Shown in pieces: positions 1-12,797 of a stretch of DNA of 64,000 nucleotides; within the stretch, counting starts at the first letter, position 1, and every line of letters starts with the position of its first letter. The position numbers were made by a program, and so were the translations under genes. The notes under the pieces are model-generated. The model was not told where the DNA came from and searched no databases. It saw only the letters and a list, made by a program, of their open reading frames with translations. The stretch is from Dermatemys mawii (taxonomy: Eukaryota; Chordata; Testudines; Dermatemydidae): contig ML677351.1 in NCBI GenBank assembly GCA_007922305.1, positions 8,399,558 to 8,463,557 on the forward strand, in the 5' to 3' direction.

Positions 1-3000
1 CTCCCCACACCTCAGCCATAAAGCACTGTTCCCTTCATTCAGCCAGCCAGCCAAATTAGCCTCTCCCCCCTTCACTTAAAGGTGCAGGGCAGTCGTTTTG
101 CTAGGATTTAGGGTATGAATAGAGTTTAAAAGCTTTTACTTTATATATGATATGAGAATTACAATAAAATACAAACTGCTCTCATAAAATGTTTGTGTGC
201 TATTCCCTAGTAGTTCCATAGTCCTATGATAATACTGCAATCTTTTATCAGAATAACCTTTTTAAAAATGTTTAAAACAATTAACAATAGAAAATACCAC
301 TTTGCCTCATGTACCGTAGCATATGTTTGAAATTATGCAACTATAGAATACAATATGTTTGGGTGTACTTGGTAATCTGCTTGATTCAAGTAGTCTGATT
401 TATGTTTCCAGTGTTCCTGCTTCCTTGACTGCCTGTCAACACTCAGTCATGATTATATCATACAAACTACTTCAACGTCATCCTTTATTTTGAATCCTTT
501 ATCAAGGGATTTTAAAAAATCTTTGAAGGTAAAATGTATTTGGGGCCTGATGGAAAGCCCACTTGAGGCCTGATGCAAAGCCCGTTGAAATTGGCAGGAC
601 TCTCTGACTTGAGTGGGCTTTGGATCAGGCATTTATGTATTTTATACTAATTTTAAGAAAGTGTATTGATTGACCATCTATCATGTTTTTTTAAAAGTAC
701 ATTTTTAGCTAGTCAATCATAATACTTCTTGTGCAGTTACAGAAATTGCAATTGTCTATCAAGATTACGCAAATATACAAGAAAACTGTTCTACTAATTA
801 CAGTGGGAGTTGGAGCAAGTCCAAACTGCTTCGGAAATTTCAGAATTAAAGATAGATAGCATGAGAGAGTTTAGTGTGCAATTTTAAAGATTCATTATCT
901 TTACTATTTTTGAATTTTGTCTTGTATAACACCACAAAATATAATGGATGCCTCTAAAGTGATGGTATTTATCACTATCATGCAATGTTTGTAGTATATT
1001 TTTTTCTATACTCTGATTAAGAAAACTGAAAATGCAATCAATTTAATGTTCCTTAGTTGTAGGTTATCAAACCTTTAGAGTGCACATTGTGTGGGACCAT
1101 TTCACAAACTAGTCATTTTCTAATTCAAAACTCTTGAAACTGAAATGTTATCCAAAGAATTTCAGCCATATCACTCACTTCCCCAAACAACTTGACTATT
1201 CCCACACCCATCCCAATTCATTTCCAAAGAGAGTTCAAAACTTCCTCTTTTGGTTCTGAAGTCCTCAAGAGACCTGCTCCAGTTTTTCTCTTTGGCCAAA
1301 TTCCAGTTCCAGTTAAGTCAATGGCAAACCTATCATGGATTTCAGATACCTTTCCCTGTTCATTATATTCATAATTGACTTGTTTTGTAGATTTCATTAA
1401 ACCTTAAAAATCAAGCCATGTCCAATGACTATCTAGTGTACTGCAACTGAACTACATGGCAAGCAATTTATTAATATACCATTAATTGATTCTGAAGCAC
1501 ACAGTAACTTTCTCAGTTTAGCAGTACTAAAGCTGAAGCATTCACTGTAGAGGAACTGCACCACCACCTGCCAAATCCCTAGATGTAAAAATAAAAGTCT
1601 AATAGCTTAGGGTGCATATGTACCATATTAAAAAAGTGTAGTTTTGGAGCACATTTTTATAAAAATTCTACAAACTACTTACTCCCAACCTAAAGCTGTT
1701 GTTCATACAAATAACTGATGATTTTCAATCTATTAATTACACAGCAGGACTAGCGAGGACATTCTTTTGAACCTTCTGTACTAAGCACCAGAGACATAAT
1801 TATCACCATTAGCTTTACTAGGCTATAAAGGTTCTAAGATTAGAAATAAGTTTCTTAACACCAGACTACTTTAAAGGAACTGATATCTTGTTCTAGCTAG
1901 CCAACAAAAAAAGTCTACCCCCTACTTTGTAATCAGATTTGAGCCTGAGACATTTTTGCCTGGGGTAATTATTAATTATTATTATTTTATCTGAACACTA
2001 TATTAGCACTTGAAAAAAATAACTAGAAAATGCTATGTGGGGCACGATGCTGCACTGGCTCCCCTGGGACAAGCTGGATGACTATGTTTTTTTCTATCTT
2101 TAATTTTACTTATTCTGCAAAAACAGGGGCTCATAATGGAAATGTGTTCTCAACCAGAACTATACACTTGCACTAGTGATGCTGTAATTTATTTTTACAA
2201 TTTTTACATGGCCTCTGTTAAATAACTACAATGATCATTATCTAATGCTTGGAACTATTCGTCAAGTTGTAATTTCAAGGCAAGTATCTTGTACAGAAAC
2301 AGTAGCTTCATAAGGCTTCATAAGGCTCTCAGTGAGGGCTGTGATTATTCAGGACTTACCATATTTTTCCAAAAAATACACCTATTAGCTGCTGCAGACT
2401 AATCACAATAGCAGTAACTATGCCAGTTTGCATATGCAATTACACATCATCCCCAGCTAGGAGAGATATCCAATGCAGTAGAACACAATTGATGTCTATA
2501 AGACAAGCCAACAATGACTCAATTTTCCAGGGTAGCAACACAGAAGACTAATGTATTAGCTACAGAGCAAGATGTGCAGAGTTGAGCATATTTGGAAGCC
2601 CTTTGTTCATTATGATCGTAACTCAGAATTGTTAGAGAACTATTTTTTATAGAACATTTTAATCATACAACCATTTTAAAAACAAAATTTAGCTGTAGTC
2701 TCTGGTTGGTGAAAAACAATATGGCACATCTTTTCCAGGCTAATCTTACCTCTCTTTTTATTTTATTTCTCAAATATCCCATCGGTTTACAAAGGAATCG
2801 ACTTCCATGAAGACATTTTGACATCAAATATAAAGAACATTTTCCATTTTATGCAAAGATATAATTCATCTGACAGCATATTAGCATTTAAAAATGTTTT
2901 GGATTAAATTATTTATGAGTTCATGGACTTTGTCAACAAAATCTTGAAAGACCAAAGCAAAGCAGGGGCTGTGCTATTAGCAGGCACGTGAACAGATGCA

Positions 3001-3510
3001 GCACAAAAAGCTGAAATTAAACTTTCCACCCTCTACTTCCTTCCTCTTTGCTCCCTTTTACTCTCAGTAGGAGACTAAAAAGAAACAAGTGCCCCCCTTT
3101 TACCCACTCGCCCTCATCAAAGGCAAAACAGATCTCCTCAAGTTAACCTTCGCAGCAGAAACAGTGACCAGCTGCCTCTATAGACATACTGCCCTCTAGG
3201 TGTGGTGAGTAGTCATAGGGTGTGTAGAACTACAGAGCATGTAAGCCTAGCATTTAAACAAATCCTTCCTGATGTTCAGCTGCAGCCCAGCCTAGGTTTG
3301 GTTTGAGGGATGGATAGCATCACAATAAACATACTGAAGATTTCTGAATTCACCCTTGGAAAAGGCACCCTCCTTCCTCTCCCGCTCCCCTCAAATCTGA
3401 TCAAGGCAAATGTAATATGCCCAATTGTGCATTCCTAAAACAGCCCAAACTCCCATTGCTTTAAATACCAATAGGACCTCATTGGATGTTTTACCTGCCT
3501 AAATACTGCA
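1..3510. other. Unannotated AT-rich intergenic DNA
   Basis: I see no convincing coding region, RNA gene or recognisable young repeat here. The only open frames are about 60-70 codons with no family resemblance, and stops are frequent in all frames. One short fold-back repeat (541-641) is listed separately. The stretch could hold enhancers or very old repeats that cannot be recognised by eye. Confidence 0.6.
541..641. repeat. Short ancient fold-back repeat (GCCTGAT...ATCAGGC)
   Basis: The sequence reads GCCTGATGCAAAGCCC, then a spacer, then GGGCTTTGGATCAGGC, so its ends are near reverse complements. The same style of sequence, built around the theme GAAGTCAATGG, recurs as degraded pieces near 17765, 19265, 20265, 31141, 33105 and 46760. 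I infer an old dispersed amniote repeat family but cannot name it. Confidence 0.45.
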
Positions 3511-3514
3511 TTCT

Positions 3515-3960
3515 CAGGTTAGAAAAGATCATACTGGTTCAGACTCATGGGCCACGTAATTCAACATTCAAACTCTGCAAGATTCCAGTGCAAGGAGCTT
3601 CACAGAAATTCCACAGTAGGCAGATGTAAGGTAAACAGTCCCCCCAGGCAAGTCTCATCCTAATCCCTAAATAGCCAGAGATAGTTTTAACCTGAAAGCA
3701 TAAGAACTTAAATACCTTCCAAAACTTTTTAAAAACATAAACTATTATACCTTTTGGCATTCTTGTTATCTATACAATGTCCAATCCCTTTTTGAATCTT
3801 GCTAAACTCTTGTCCTCAACAGAATCCTCAACAACTTCCACAGTCTACATACATACTGTTGGAAAAGCATTTCCTTTCCAGTTTTGCATTTCCTTCCTTT
3901 CAATTCAGTTGCATGTCTTTTGCCTTCATGTGTTCTGAATAGAGCCCACTGGAATTTTTC
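3515..3960 (-). mobile_element. Old CR1 LINE fragment (3' part)
   Basis: The plus strand reads as the complement of a CR1 3' region. It begins with a degraded 'agatcatactggttcagac' start and continues with 'ccaatccctttttgaatcttgctaa', 'ttccacagtctac' and 'gcatttccttccttt', which is the order seen in other CR1 copies. The element therefore lies on the minus strand. The rest of the same copy probably resumes after the solo LTR, at 4882-5830. It is heavily diverged and non-coding. Confidence 0.6.
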
Positions 3961-4219
3961 CAGAAAAAAAAAGTTTTCTGTGATACAATGCTTATCTGGC
4001 TATACTGAAAAGGGTTATAGAAACCACTAATTTTGTTTATTTTTTGACAAAATTATCAAAGCACTTTATTTCAACAAGGTCAAAGCACCTTGCTTCAACT
4101 TCACTGTTTTGACTTTCATATGCTTGTAATTAAAATGATACACTTAAAACCATTTTGATCTTTTCTAAACAATTTTTTAGACAGACACTCTTTTAATGGC
4201 AATTTTTGAAACTGACTAT

Positions 4220-4877
4220 TGTGACAAATATCTACCCTTATCTTCGTGGATCCTGCATTTCCTGGTGGATTTCACTAGTCTCAGAGGCTCACTGTGACTC
4301 TCCATGTAGCCCTTCTCTCTCTAGAGACAAGGTCACAGCCTATTGAGACATTTTCATCATAAGGCAGTGAGGAGAAGCTATCCTTCCTGGCACAGTCTCA
4401 GTTGTCTCCCAATCTCAGTGATTAATCAGGGGAGGTAGAAAGTGGGGAGCCCGGGCCCGCACTCTACTCCAGGCTCCAGCCCAGGACCCTAATAGTATCA
4501 GCTAAGATGGCTGACCTTTTAGCCACAAAACATAATACAATTCCCTGGGCTACTTCACCACAGCAGTCCCCACTTCTTCAAACTCTACTTTACCCTTACC
4601 TCAGGGCCTCCTTCCTTGCATATGAAATTTCTACCACTCAGTCTCACCAACAGCACAACTTCTTTCCACAGCTCCTCACATCCACATCCACCTGACTAAC
4701 TGGGAGGCTTTTAATTGGTTTCAGCCAGTCCCTGATTGACGTCAGGTGTCCCAATCAGGCTAGCTGTTTCTACTGATTTCTAGAAGGTTCCAATGGTACC
4801 AGGAATTTGTTTAGCCTGAGACTAACATATCTGTTCTTCAGCACTTTCCTATAGCCATATGGCCTTGCCCCATCACA
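4220..4877. mobile_element. Solo LTR (about 658 bp), TG...CA with CTAT target duplication
   Basis: The unit starts TGTGACAAATATC and ends GCCCCATCACA, so its termini are the inverted TGTGA/TCACA typical of an LTR. It is flanked by CTAT at 4216-4219 and again at 4878-4881. It is more GC-rich than its surroundings and carries no coding frame. I recognise the body as a common turtle-type LTR but cannot name its family. It is inserted in an older CR1 copy (3515-5830). No internal region is present, which is consistent with LTR-LTR recombination leaving a solo LTR. Confidence 0.65.
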
Positions 4878-4881
4878 CTAT

Positions 4882-5830
4882 TTGCTCACATTCAGGATGA
4901 AAGGAAATTTTTCATGTCAGAACTCCCCATGGAATGGAAATTCCAAGCTTTGACCACCTCTTGTTATGAGACAGGGAGAACAGAAGCACACAATCTACGT
5001 TTGCTATATCATTCATTACTTCATAAACTTCTATCATGACACCGCTGATTTGTCTCCTTTCCATGATCAAACTCTTAATCTTTTAAAAAACTTCCTTTAT
5101 CTGAGAATTTCTCAATGCCCCTAAACAGTCTCATTGCTCTTCTCTGAATACTCTGTTTCTGCAATATCCTTGTTGAGATGAGATAAGCAGTACAACAGTG
5201 TTCCAGATGAGGGTTAATATTTTATTGACATAATGGAGTTATAATATTTTCAATATTATTCTCCACTACATTCCTTATGCATCCTAATAGCTTGTTTAAT
5301 GTTTTGACCACAGCTGTGCAATGAGCAGAGGTCTTCACTAAGCTGTCTACAGTCAAATCCAAGCCCTTTTCCTGAATTGATACAGTTTATTTAGAATTCT
5401 GTGAAGCGTGCAAATATTTCTCTTCGGCGTGCATTACTTTGCATTTGTCAACACTGACTTATCTGCCTTGTGTTGCCCATTCACAAGCCTAGCCAAGTAT
5501 CTCTGAAGTTCCTCACAGTCTTCTCTGGACTTAAAATTTTATAGATGACACAAAATTAGTTGTCAACCCCACTGTTTATTCCTCTGTTTAGATTGTTAAT
5601 GCATATATTCAACAATGTTGGACCTAGTACATCTGACGAAGTGGGAATTAGCCCACAAAAGCTTATGATTCAATACTTTTGTTACTCTTCAAGGTGCCAC
5701 AGGACTCTTTGTCAGGCCTAGTACAGAACCCTGAAGTATTCAAATGCCCATTTATCCCTACTTTTAATACTCTTCAATACAAAATGAAATTATTAATCCA
5801 GTTGAAATTTAGAAAGAGAGTGAAAAATGT
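4882..5830 (-). mobile_element. Old CR1 LINE fragment, continued, with SINE insertion
   Basis: The plus strand reads as the complement of CR1 ORF2 3' coding sequence. Recognisable pieces include 'attgctcttctctgaatactctg', 'cagtgttccagatgaggg', 'tgcattactttgcatttgtcaacactga' and 'tgttggacctagtac'. Stops and indels pervade it, so it is a fossil on the minus strand. A short SINE (5632-5716) interrupts it. Together with 3515-3960 it forms one CR1 copy into which a solo LTR was later inserted. Confidence 0.65.
5632..5716 (-). mobile_element. Truncated SINE inserted in CR1
   Basis: This is the complement of the SINE type seen at 22665-22794: 'ctgacgaagtggg...cccacaaaagcttatgattcaatacttttgtta...aggtgccacaggactc'. 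The direct repeat CCTAGTACA flanks it (5623-5631 and 5717-5725) and marks the target duplication. The 5' promoter-like end is missing, so this copy is 5'-truncated. Confidence 0.6.
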
Positions 5831-8800
5831 TAAATTCTTCTTCTGTGAATATTAACACATCAACTTTTTTTTTTAAAAAAAAAATAATGTCTACTCCAAC
5901 TGGAATCAGTTTGGAAAACCACCATCTCTAAGTTCATTGAACACGGGAAGATTTAGTAACTAAACTTAATTCCTACAACATTATAATAAAAAGTATGAAA
6001 CAATATTTCCCAAACCAGCAGAAGTCTATGGTCCTACAATTTGTAGCTAAATCCTGCCATAATCAGCAAGCAGAACATTTGACACATTCCATTTGGTATT
6101 TTCTTTTTTTAAAATCTCTTGTCACTCTGTGATTCATCACGCTAAAAGCTTTGATCCCTAGTGCTGAACAGACATGAATTTCCTAAATGACTAAAACTTA
6201 TGTGCAAATGTTTCCTTTTAGAGCTCTATGTAAATGCAATGTTAAATTTTATTTTTGTAATCTCTTTAATCAGAAACAAGGGAATTAGCCAGCTGTTTGG
6301 AACTCATGTTAAGATGTAATTAAGCCTCTGATTGAATTTCTGTGCATATCAAACAGCAAAGGCTAGTATTTGCACACAAGACAGATTGCTTTCATTAGAA
6401 TAAAAATCTCCTTAACAGATGACAATAGGGAGGGATTACTCCAATGATTTGTCTCTGAGATATCCCTCCACAAGACAGCGCACATCAGAATGGCAAAAAA
6501 TCTTGCTTTGTGTGTCAATCATACCAACAGATTCCTTACTGAGTGACACTTAGATTTCCCTTACATCTGTACTGCATAGCACTGCAATACACCAAGGAAT
6601 TGCCTGTCTTGCAAGCTTCGCAAAAAAAGATTTCACAAATTAACAATTATTCCAGTGTGGAAATAAGCTTCATTGCCACCTGTGCTTTTTTTTTTTTTTT
6701 AACTTGTTAGCGAGAGGACTATCTCTAAATATTGCTGATATTTGTGTACATCTAGAATATGTAGACAGGTTTATCACATTTTTAAGCTAAAGACAAATTT
6801 TGTCCTTTCTACAAGAGATTGCTTGGTGCTAAATATTAGAAAGAGACAATATATTCCAAATTTTTAGTAGTAATTGCTAGACCAATGTAATACAGACCAA
6901 AATCCAAATGTAAATTATGTGATATTAAAAATACAGTGTTCAGGCTCTAGATTGAAATGAAAAACAAAATAAAGAGATCTTATTCTTTATCTGATTAATT
7001 GTATGCCTGGGGATGTAGGACCAGCACTTTGTTCATTTTAATCAATTGTGATTTTAGAAGAATTGGGTCTGGAAGTCTATATTCCTTCAGCCCTAGAACA
7101 AAGAGCCATATGCTACCTTCTATTTCTGAGACCAGGAGGTAAGGCAAATCAGCTTATATTGGGTGAGAGACAACAAAGAGGAAGTGCCAGATCTTTAGCA
7201 TATTCTGATCCACTCCATGGTGCATCTTGGGGATAGGGCTGAAAGCAAGTGGGGTGAACTAGGATAAGCCAGGGAGTTGTCCATTTCCTGTAGTTTTGTC
7301 CCACTCCCTCAAGGGGGAGGGAGGGAATTCTGAATGTTATTAATTCCATAGGTGCAGAGGAAGCAGGGGTATGTACACACACACGCACTCCTACCTGTTC
7401 CCTCTGCACCTATGGAACCTCATTCCATACCATAGGAGACATGTAGGACAACTCATGCAAGAACAGTTTCACATCATTCATGCAGCCATAGGGTCAACAG
7501 GAAGAGCTAAGAAACCACATCTCTACTTGAATGGCCTGCTCTCAGAGTCTAAACATCCTGCAAAGAGGCAAACCCTGCTCCCAACACAAGGGACACTCAG
7601 ACTATTCCTGTTTCTATCTATAAATGCCTGCCTGGAAGTAATATATAGCCCACAAGATTCCTCATGCTGCATCAAAGCAAACTAGTCCGACATTCTGTAG
7701 TGACCAGGGCCTAATGCTTCAGAGGGATGGAGAAAAGATTCTCATTGCACCAAATCAACTCTGTGATGCAACTGTATTTCTTATGATTCTTCTGGGCAAA
7801 AATTGAATGCAATCCCCCAGTTAGATTTTTAATATGTGGACTGCTGATTTACAGGCATCAGGTAATATCACAAGATTTCTGGTTTGGTACTGAGATGGAG
7901 TAGAAACCAGATTCAAATACTGTAATGGGTCACTTGACATTTTGGTTATTTGCTGGAGTTCCAGCTCATCGAGGTGCGGAAATTCTTACTTTTGTGAGTC
8001 AAACAACTTTTGATAAATTGCAGACTGAGTATTGCTGGAGCTGTTAGGTAAAATGTAAATAAATAAAAGAAACAAACAAACTATAGCAAAGTAAATCTGT
8101 TGACATGGGGATCATTTTCATAACTCAGAAGAAATTGTGATTTCACCTGCAGAACAGCTGAAAGGTCTCCCAAAGAAAATAATTATAGCAATCCATTTTG
8201 ACTTCCTTTACAGAATGTACAGACATGTCATCGCGTTGGATTTGGCCCATAATGTGACTCCGGTTACAGAGAATTCATGAATTAACTTCTAGTTAATATG
8301 CTTCACATGTCTCCCAGGAAAAAAAAATCCTTTTGGTTGGTTTATTCCCCATTTTCTCCCTTTAAGTCGCTTTTGTCTGAGCTACAGACTTTCTTTTGAC
8401 TGAAGGGTTTGGAAACTAGTGTTGTAGAAACTAGGAAATTATGATTGAATAGTCTTCTATATGGTAAAATGAATCCCAAACCAATTGCAATTGTTATTCT
8501 GGGGTGATGAGATAGCTGCCTGACTAACACTACATTGGAATTTTATCCCTCTATTTTCTCTCTTCTCAAGAAGAACAAGAAATTGGTCTCTTACCCAAAG
8601 CAATCTACACAGAAAATCAGTTACATTTCAGCATCCACTTTGTGCCACTGGAATGCAAACACATAGTCATAAGTTAAATGGACTGTGGCAGATGCAAACA
8701 CCATCCACCTTGCTTTTCAGCATCTAGCCATTACTTTAAATCAGCAATTACCATCATGCTGTTATCACAGTAGGAACAATACATTAAGCTAAGGCTGAGA

Positions 8801-9590
8801 TGGAACTTTCAAAACACCAACTCTTGTTTTCAGTTGCTCATAACTTTGGTGAGTACACTCCTTTTAGGCAGAAATCGGATATTCTTGCAGTGAATCTGAG
8901 TGAAATTTGAGTGGGAGAAGCATCAGATTAGATAAAACTGGGTTCAAAATTTACAGAAATGCCTTTGCATGTTCCTGTCCCAACTCCTTCATGAGATGTG
9001 ATCTCAGCTATATTTCAGTCTAGGTCTTCTACAGAGTACCCCACCATCCTCACATTCAAAACTAATTCTATTACTCTCACTAGACTTTCCACAACAACAC
9101 CTCCACCTCTGGGCCTGATTTTTCTCTTACTGGGGTGAGTGTAAATTATGAGAAAAGCCACTGAAATAAATGATGTTACATTAGTGTGAATTAGAGGAGA
9201 TTCAGGCTCAGCATTTTCAATTCTTGTGATTTTATCACGAGTCACTCTAAAGCCTCAGTTTCTGCAGTAAAGTGATTATGTGAGAATGTCAGCTTTTTAT
9301 TTTTTTAAATATATCTAGTCCTCTTGGTTGTAAAGAAAAGCTTGAAAATGTGAATGCCAAATGCTCAAAATGAGAAAGCAAATAGAAAGAATCTCAATCA
9401 TCTTTAAAAAAAAATCTCATGATTTTGTTGAGCCTGTCTCATGTTTTTTTTTTTGTTTGTTTTTATGTTTGGGGTTGACCATACTGCAGGCTCCTATAAT
9501 CTATCTTCATGTTTTCTGCTTCCCCTGTTCCAAGTTATTCAATATTCATAGAAGGATGAGTTCTTTGGCACAACTATATCAAGTTACATG
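5831..9590. other. Unannotated intergenic DNA
   Basis: I recognise no gene or family here. Short frames at 7149-7409 and 7371-7685 overlap each other on opposite strands and have no domain-like sequence. A 25-bp-stem hairpin (7344-7416) is listed separately. Homopolymer runs occur near 5863-5884 (T then A) and 6686-6701 (T). Confidence 0.55.
7344..7416. repeat. Hairpin with about 24-bp stem
   Basis: The left arm TTCCATAGGTGCAGAGGAAG pairs with the right arm, which ends in CTCTGCACCTATGGAA, leaving a spacer of about 30 bases that contains a short (AC)n run. The arms match with one or two interruptions. It could be a small MITE relic or a chance fold-back. I see no clear target duplication. 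Confidence 0.4.
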
Positions 9591-9594
9591 AAAA

Positions 9595-10890
9595 CCCTCA
9601 ACACCTTCAATTATGAGACTTCAAGAATGATTCTTTGCACTATTACTTGCAGCATAAGGCTTGTAACTTCTCAATATGGTCTTCATAGATCTTACAAAGG
9701 CTTTTGACTTGGTCAGCAGAAACCAACTTTTGCAGTGCTGGAGACAATTCTTTGCCCTCAGTCCTCCTCAGTTTAATTTGATCCTTCCATGTTGACATGA
9801 AGAATACATTCCCCCATTGTGGTAATCAATCTGATAATTTTCAAATCCACAGCAGTGTCAGACAGGGATTTTTCTTTTTTTGTCACCAATACTCTTCAGA
9901 ATATTCTTCTCTCTGCTGCTTCATCAGGCTTTCTCAGATAGTACTGAGAAAGTATACCTCCCCACAAGATCAAATGGAAAACTCCACAAGAATACTTTTT
10001 GCTCTGAAGTGTGCAAAGTCAAAGACCTGCTAAGACATCATCTTTTCACCAATACCACAATCTTGTTGCACACAGTGAAAAAGGACCTCCAGCAACTTTG
10101 CAATACTTTGCACTGGTTTCTGCTTATGGCACAAGGCATGCTGACCGCACCAGATTTAATAGTTAGCACCATGCTAGAAGTTGTGCTATCTCTTGATGAT
10201 GAACTTACATCAAAAAGGCAGCCACCACATTCAGCCAACTAATCAGGCCCAAGTCAGATAACAGGAAACTGGCACTGAACACTAAGATATGGGTCTATGA
10301 GATGTGTATTGTATGGATACGAGACCTGAATCACCTACGCCAGCAGGCACAATGCTAAACACTTTTCATACATGCTGTCTTCACTGTTATCTATCAAGTG
10401 GGAAACCAAAGTTCCTGACACAGAAGTACTTGAGAAAGTGAAATTACCAAATCTAATCATTATTCTCAAAAACAGATATTGCTATTGGCTTGGCCATATG
10501 CACTGTATGGATGATGGACACATGCCAAAGGATCTGCTGTACTGAGAAATTGTAGCTGCTGCAAGGCCAGTGAGCTGACCTAGACTCAGGTTCAAGAATG
10601 TTTTTAAGAGGGGCCTGAAAACTTTCAACACTGACCCCACAAGCTGAGAAGATGTGGCTAGCACCAGACTACACTTAGGCACTGTGCTGTTCTAGGGAGT
10701 CTATCTGAAGAGAGGTGGCTGAGAGTGAGGAAAGAGAAGAGAGCAAAGTGCTGCAGGACTCAAGCACAAGTAGCGCTCTGACTTCTTCTTCTGGCCCCGC
10801 ACTTTACATCTGCATTATCTGTTGCAAGGACTCTCAAGAACTGGATTTTTCAGCTACTCGTGATGCTGCAGCATGACTCATAGTAAGTGA
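9595..10890 (+). pseudogene. Decayed non-LTR retrotransposon reverse transcriptase
   Basis: Frame-broken translation of the plus strand gives LINE RT landmarks in the right order. FIDLTKAFDLVSRNQLL (from about 9680) is the first catalytic-Asp block. An FFSLLLHQAFSDSTE block at about 9898-9942 is followed by VYLPTRSNGKL and a KKDLQQL piece. RYCYWLGHMHCMDDGHMPKD at about 10471-10530 corresponds to the C-terminal 'WLGH...MDDGRIPKDLL' block of this LINE type. At 10795-10850 a CxxCC-containing segment may be the degraded terminal zinc finger. Several frameshifts and stops show it is a fossil. I cannot assign the clade firmly; it is not the CR1 type found elsewhere in the window. Confidence 0.7.
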
Positions 10891-11794
10891 AATGCTGTGG
10901 CATTTACACCATTGACTTTTTAAATAGACAGTTGCCATTCCATTCTGAGGGATGTGACTATTGCGCGATTTGTCAATTAATCTCCTTAACATACCTTATA
11001 ATTTTGCTATAAAAACAATGCTATAAAAACAACATATAAAAATGATACATAGACACCCAGAAACAAGGCGTATTGTTTCTAGGACACACTACTGCTTAGC
11101 CAAACATAATCCAGACCTGAAGAAAATATTTGTCTGTATTCCCTCATTGCCATGCCGCCGCCTACTCGTCCTCTGTGGGATTGTCAATTAGCGACCTTAA
11201 TTATCAAAGTTACTAGAATTACTGCTTCTTACTAATTTCCTGCTTCAGGTGTGTTAGAAAATCTGCTCCCAAGAAATGGCACCACATGCATTTCAAACAG
11301 ACTTAACCTAGGGGTGCAGCCATATAATACATTAGTTGCCCTGGCAACACCATGCTTAATGCATGCTTTTTATCTGATCTCTCTTCTGTCTTTGTAAGAA
11401 TGAACTAACAAAAAAGCACAAGGATGCCCCACCCCAGTTTTCTCAGTCTAGCAGAAACTGGCAAACCACTACCAGAAAAAAAAACAAGATAGATTTTATA
11501 TTTTTTTTCAAAGGCGAGAGTACAAACAACATACTTTGTGGGTAGACAATCTGTTACACAAACTCCCTCATTCAGTTTTCAGTTTAATGATACCACCACA
11601 GTTACAGCCTGCTTTAGTCGGATAAGACCTTAAAAGTGAATGAAGTGTGTGTGGGGGCGTGTGTGTGTGTGTGTGTGTGGGGGGGGGGGGTGGATGGACA
11701 TTAAAACAGCCCATAGCCTCTATTTTGAGTGGGAGTCTCCACAATGTCCTTGACTAGACATTTAAACTCTCTCCACAAGATATGCATTGGTTGT
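10891..11794. other. Unannotated DNA with one microsatellite
   Basis: There is no gene or clear repeat apart from the (GT)n/(G)n microsatellite at 11646-11692. Confidence 0.5.
11646..11692. repeat. (GT)n microsatellite running into poly-G
   Basis: GTGTGTGGGGGCGTGTGTGTGTGTGTGTGTGTGG is followed by a run of about 11 G. It is a simple repeat, likely length-polymorphic. Confidence 0.9.
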
Positions 11795-12770
11795 AATATA
11801 GAATAATCAAAATGTAGGACTTGAAGGATCACACCCCACACTGAGGCAGGATTAAGTGTACCTAAACCAGGGATCATCAACCTTTTGCATGCAGCCCATC
11901 AGGGTAAGCCCCCAGGCTCCCGGGATGGTTTGCTTACCTGCAGCATCCGCAAGTTTGGCTGATCACAGCTCCACACTGGCCGCGGTTCACCATTCCAGGG
12001 AGCCTTCATTGGCCTGGGATAGCGAACCGTAGTCAGTGAGCTGCAGTTGGCTGAACCTGCAGACGCTGCAGGTAAACAAACTGTCTCAACCCACCAGCAG
12101 ATTTCCCTGACAGGCTGTGTGCAAAAGGTTGCTCATCCCTGACCTAGACCATGCCAGAAAGTTTGTCTTAGAGACCTTCAATTTCTGATATTCCACAACC
12201 TCAGTAAGTAACCTATTCCAGTGCTTAACTCTCTGTATAGTTAGAAAGCTTTTCCCCAAAATCTAAATCAATATCTAATCTGAATCTCCCTAGATGGAGA
12301 TTAAACTAGTTAATTCATGTCCCTATCCTTGGTGAACATGGAGAACAACTGATCACCATCTTCTTTATAATAATCTTTTGCATGTTTGAAGACTTCTGTC
12401 TTCCCTTAGTCTTCTCTTCTCTAGGCTAAACATGCCCAATTTTTCAACTTTTCCTCCAGAGGTCAGGTTTTCTAAAACTCTTAGCACTTTTCTTGTTCTG
12501 CTCTGGACTGTCTCCAATTTTTTCACATCTTTCTTATATGGTGATGAAAACTGGACTCAGTACTCCACAGCTGAGCTCTCCTCAGTGTCAAGTAGAGCAG
12601 AAAAATTACCTCCTGCATCTTATGTATGACCTTCCTGTTAGTATATCCCAGAATTAAATTTGCCTTCCTTGTGACAGCATCACATTGTTGACTTATATTC
12701 AGCATAATCCAATGGAAACTTTCAGCCAAAATGATTAAGTCATTTCCAAGAACAAAACTAGGGAATATCC
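11795..12770 (-). mobile_element. CR1 LINE fragment, interrupted by a hAT MITE
   Basis: The plus strand gives the complement of the CR1 3' end: 'gtaggacttgaaggatcacaccccacactgagg', then after the hAT insertion 'ttccagtgcttaactctctgtatagttagaaagctttt', 'gaaaactggactcagtactccac', 'gcagaaaaattacctcctgcatctta' and 'gacagcatcacattgttgacttata'. This is the usual CR1 order, so the element is on the minus strand. It is diverged and has no intact ORF2. The hAT element at 11868-12141 splits it. Confidence 0.75.
11868..12141. mobile_element. hAT-type MITE, 274 bp, 8-bp TSD
   Basis: Its termini CAGGGATCATCAACC and GGTTGCTCATCCCTG are inverted repeats. They are flanked by ACCTAAAC (11860-11867) and ACCTAGAC (12142-12149), an 8-bp target duplication with one mismatch as expected for hAT. 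It is non-coding and GC-richer than its surroundings, and is inserted within a CR1 copy. Confidence 0.8.
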
Positions 12771-12797
12771 TCTGGCAATATTTTCTTCCTAAATTTG

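Noticed and set aside
7371..7685. 104-codon frame beside the hairpin
   Set aside because: It starts within an (AC)n tract, is unlike any family, and overlaps an equally long antisense frame.
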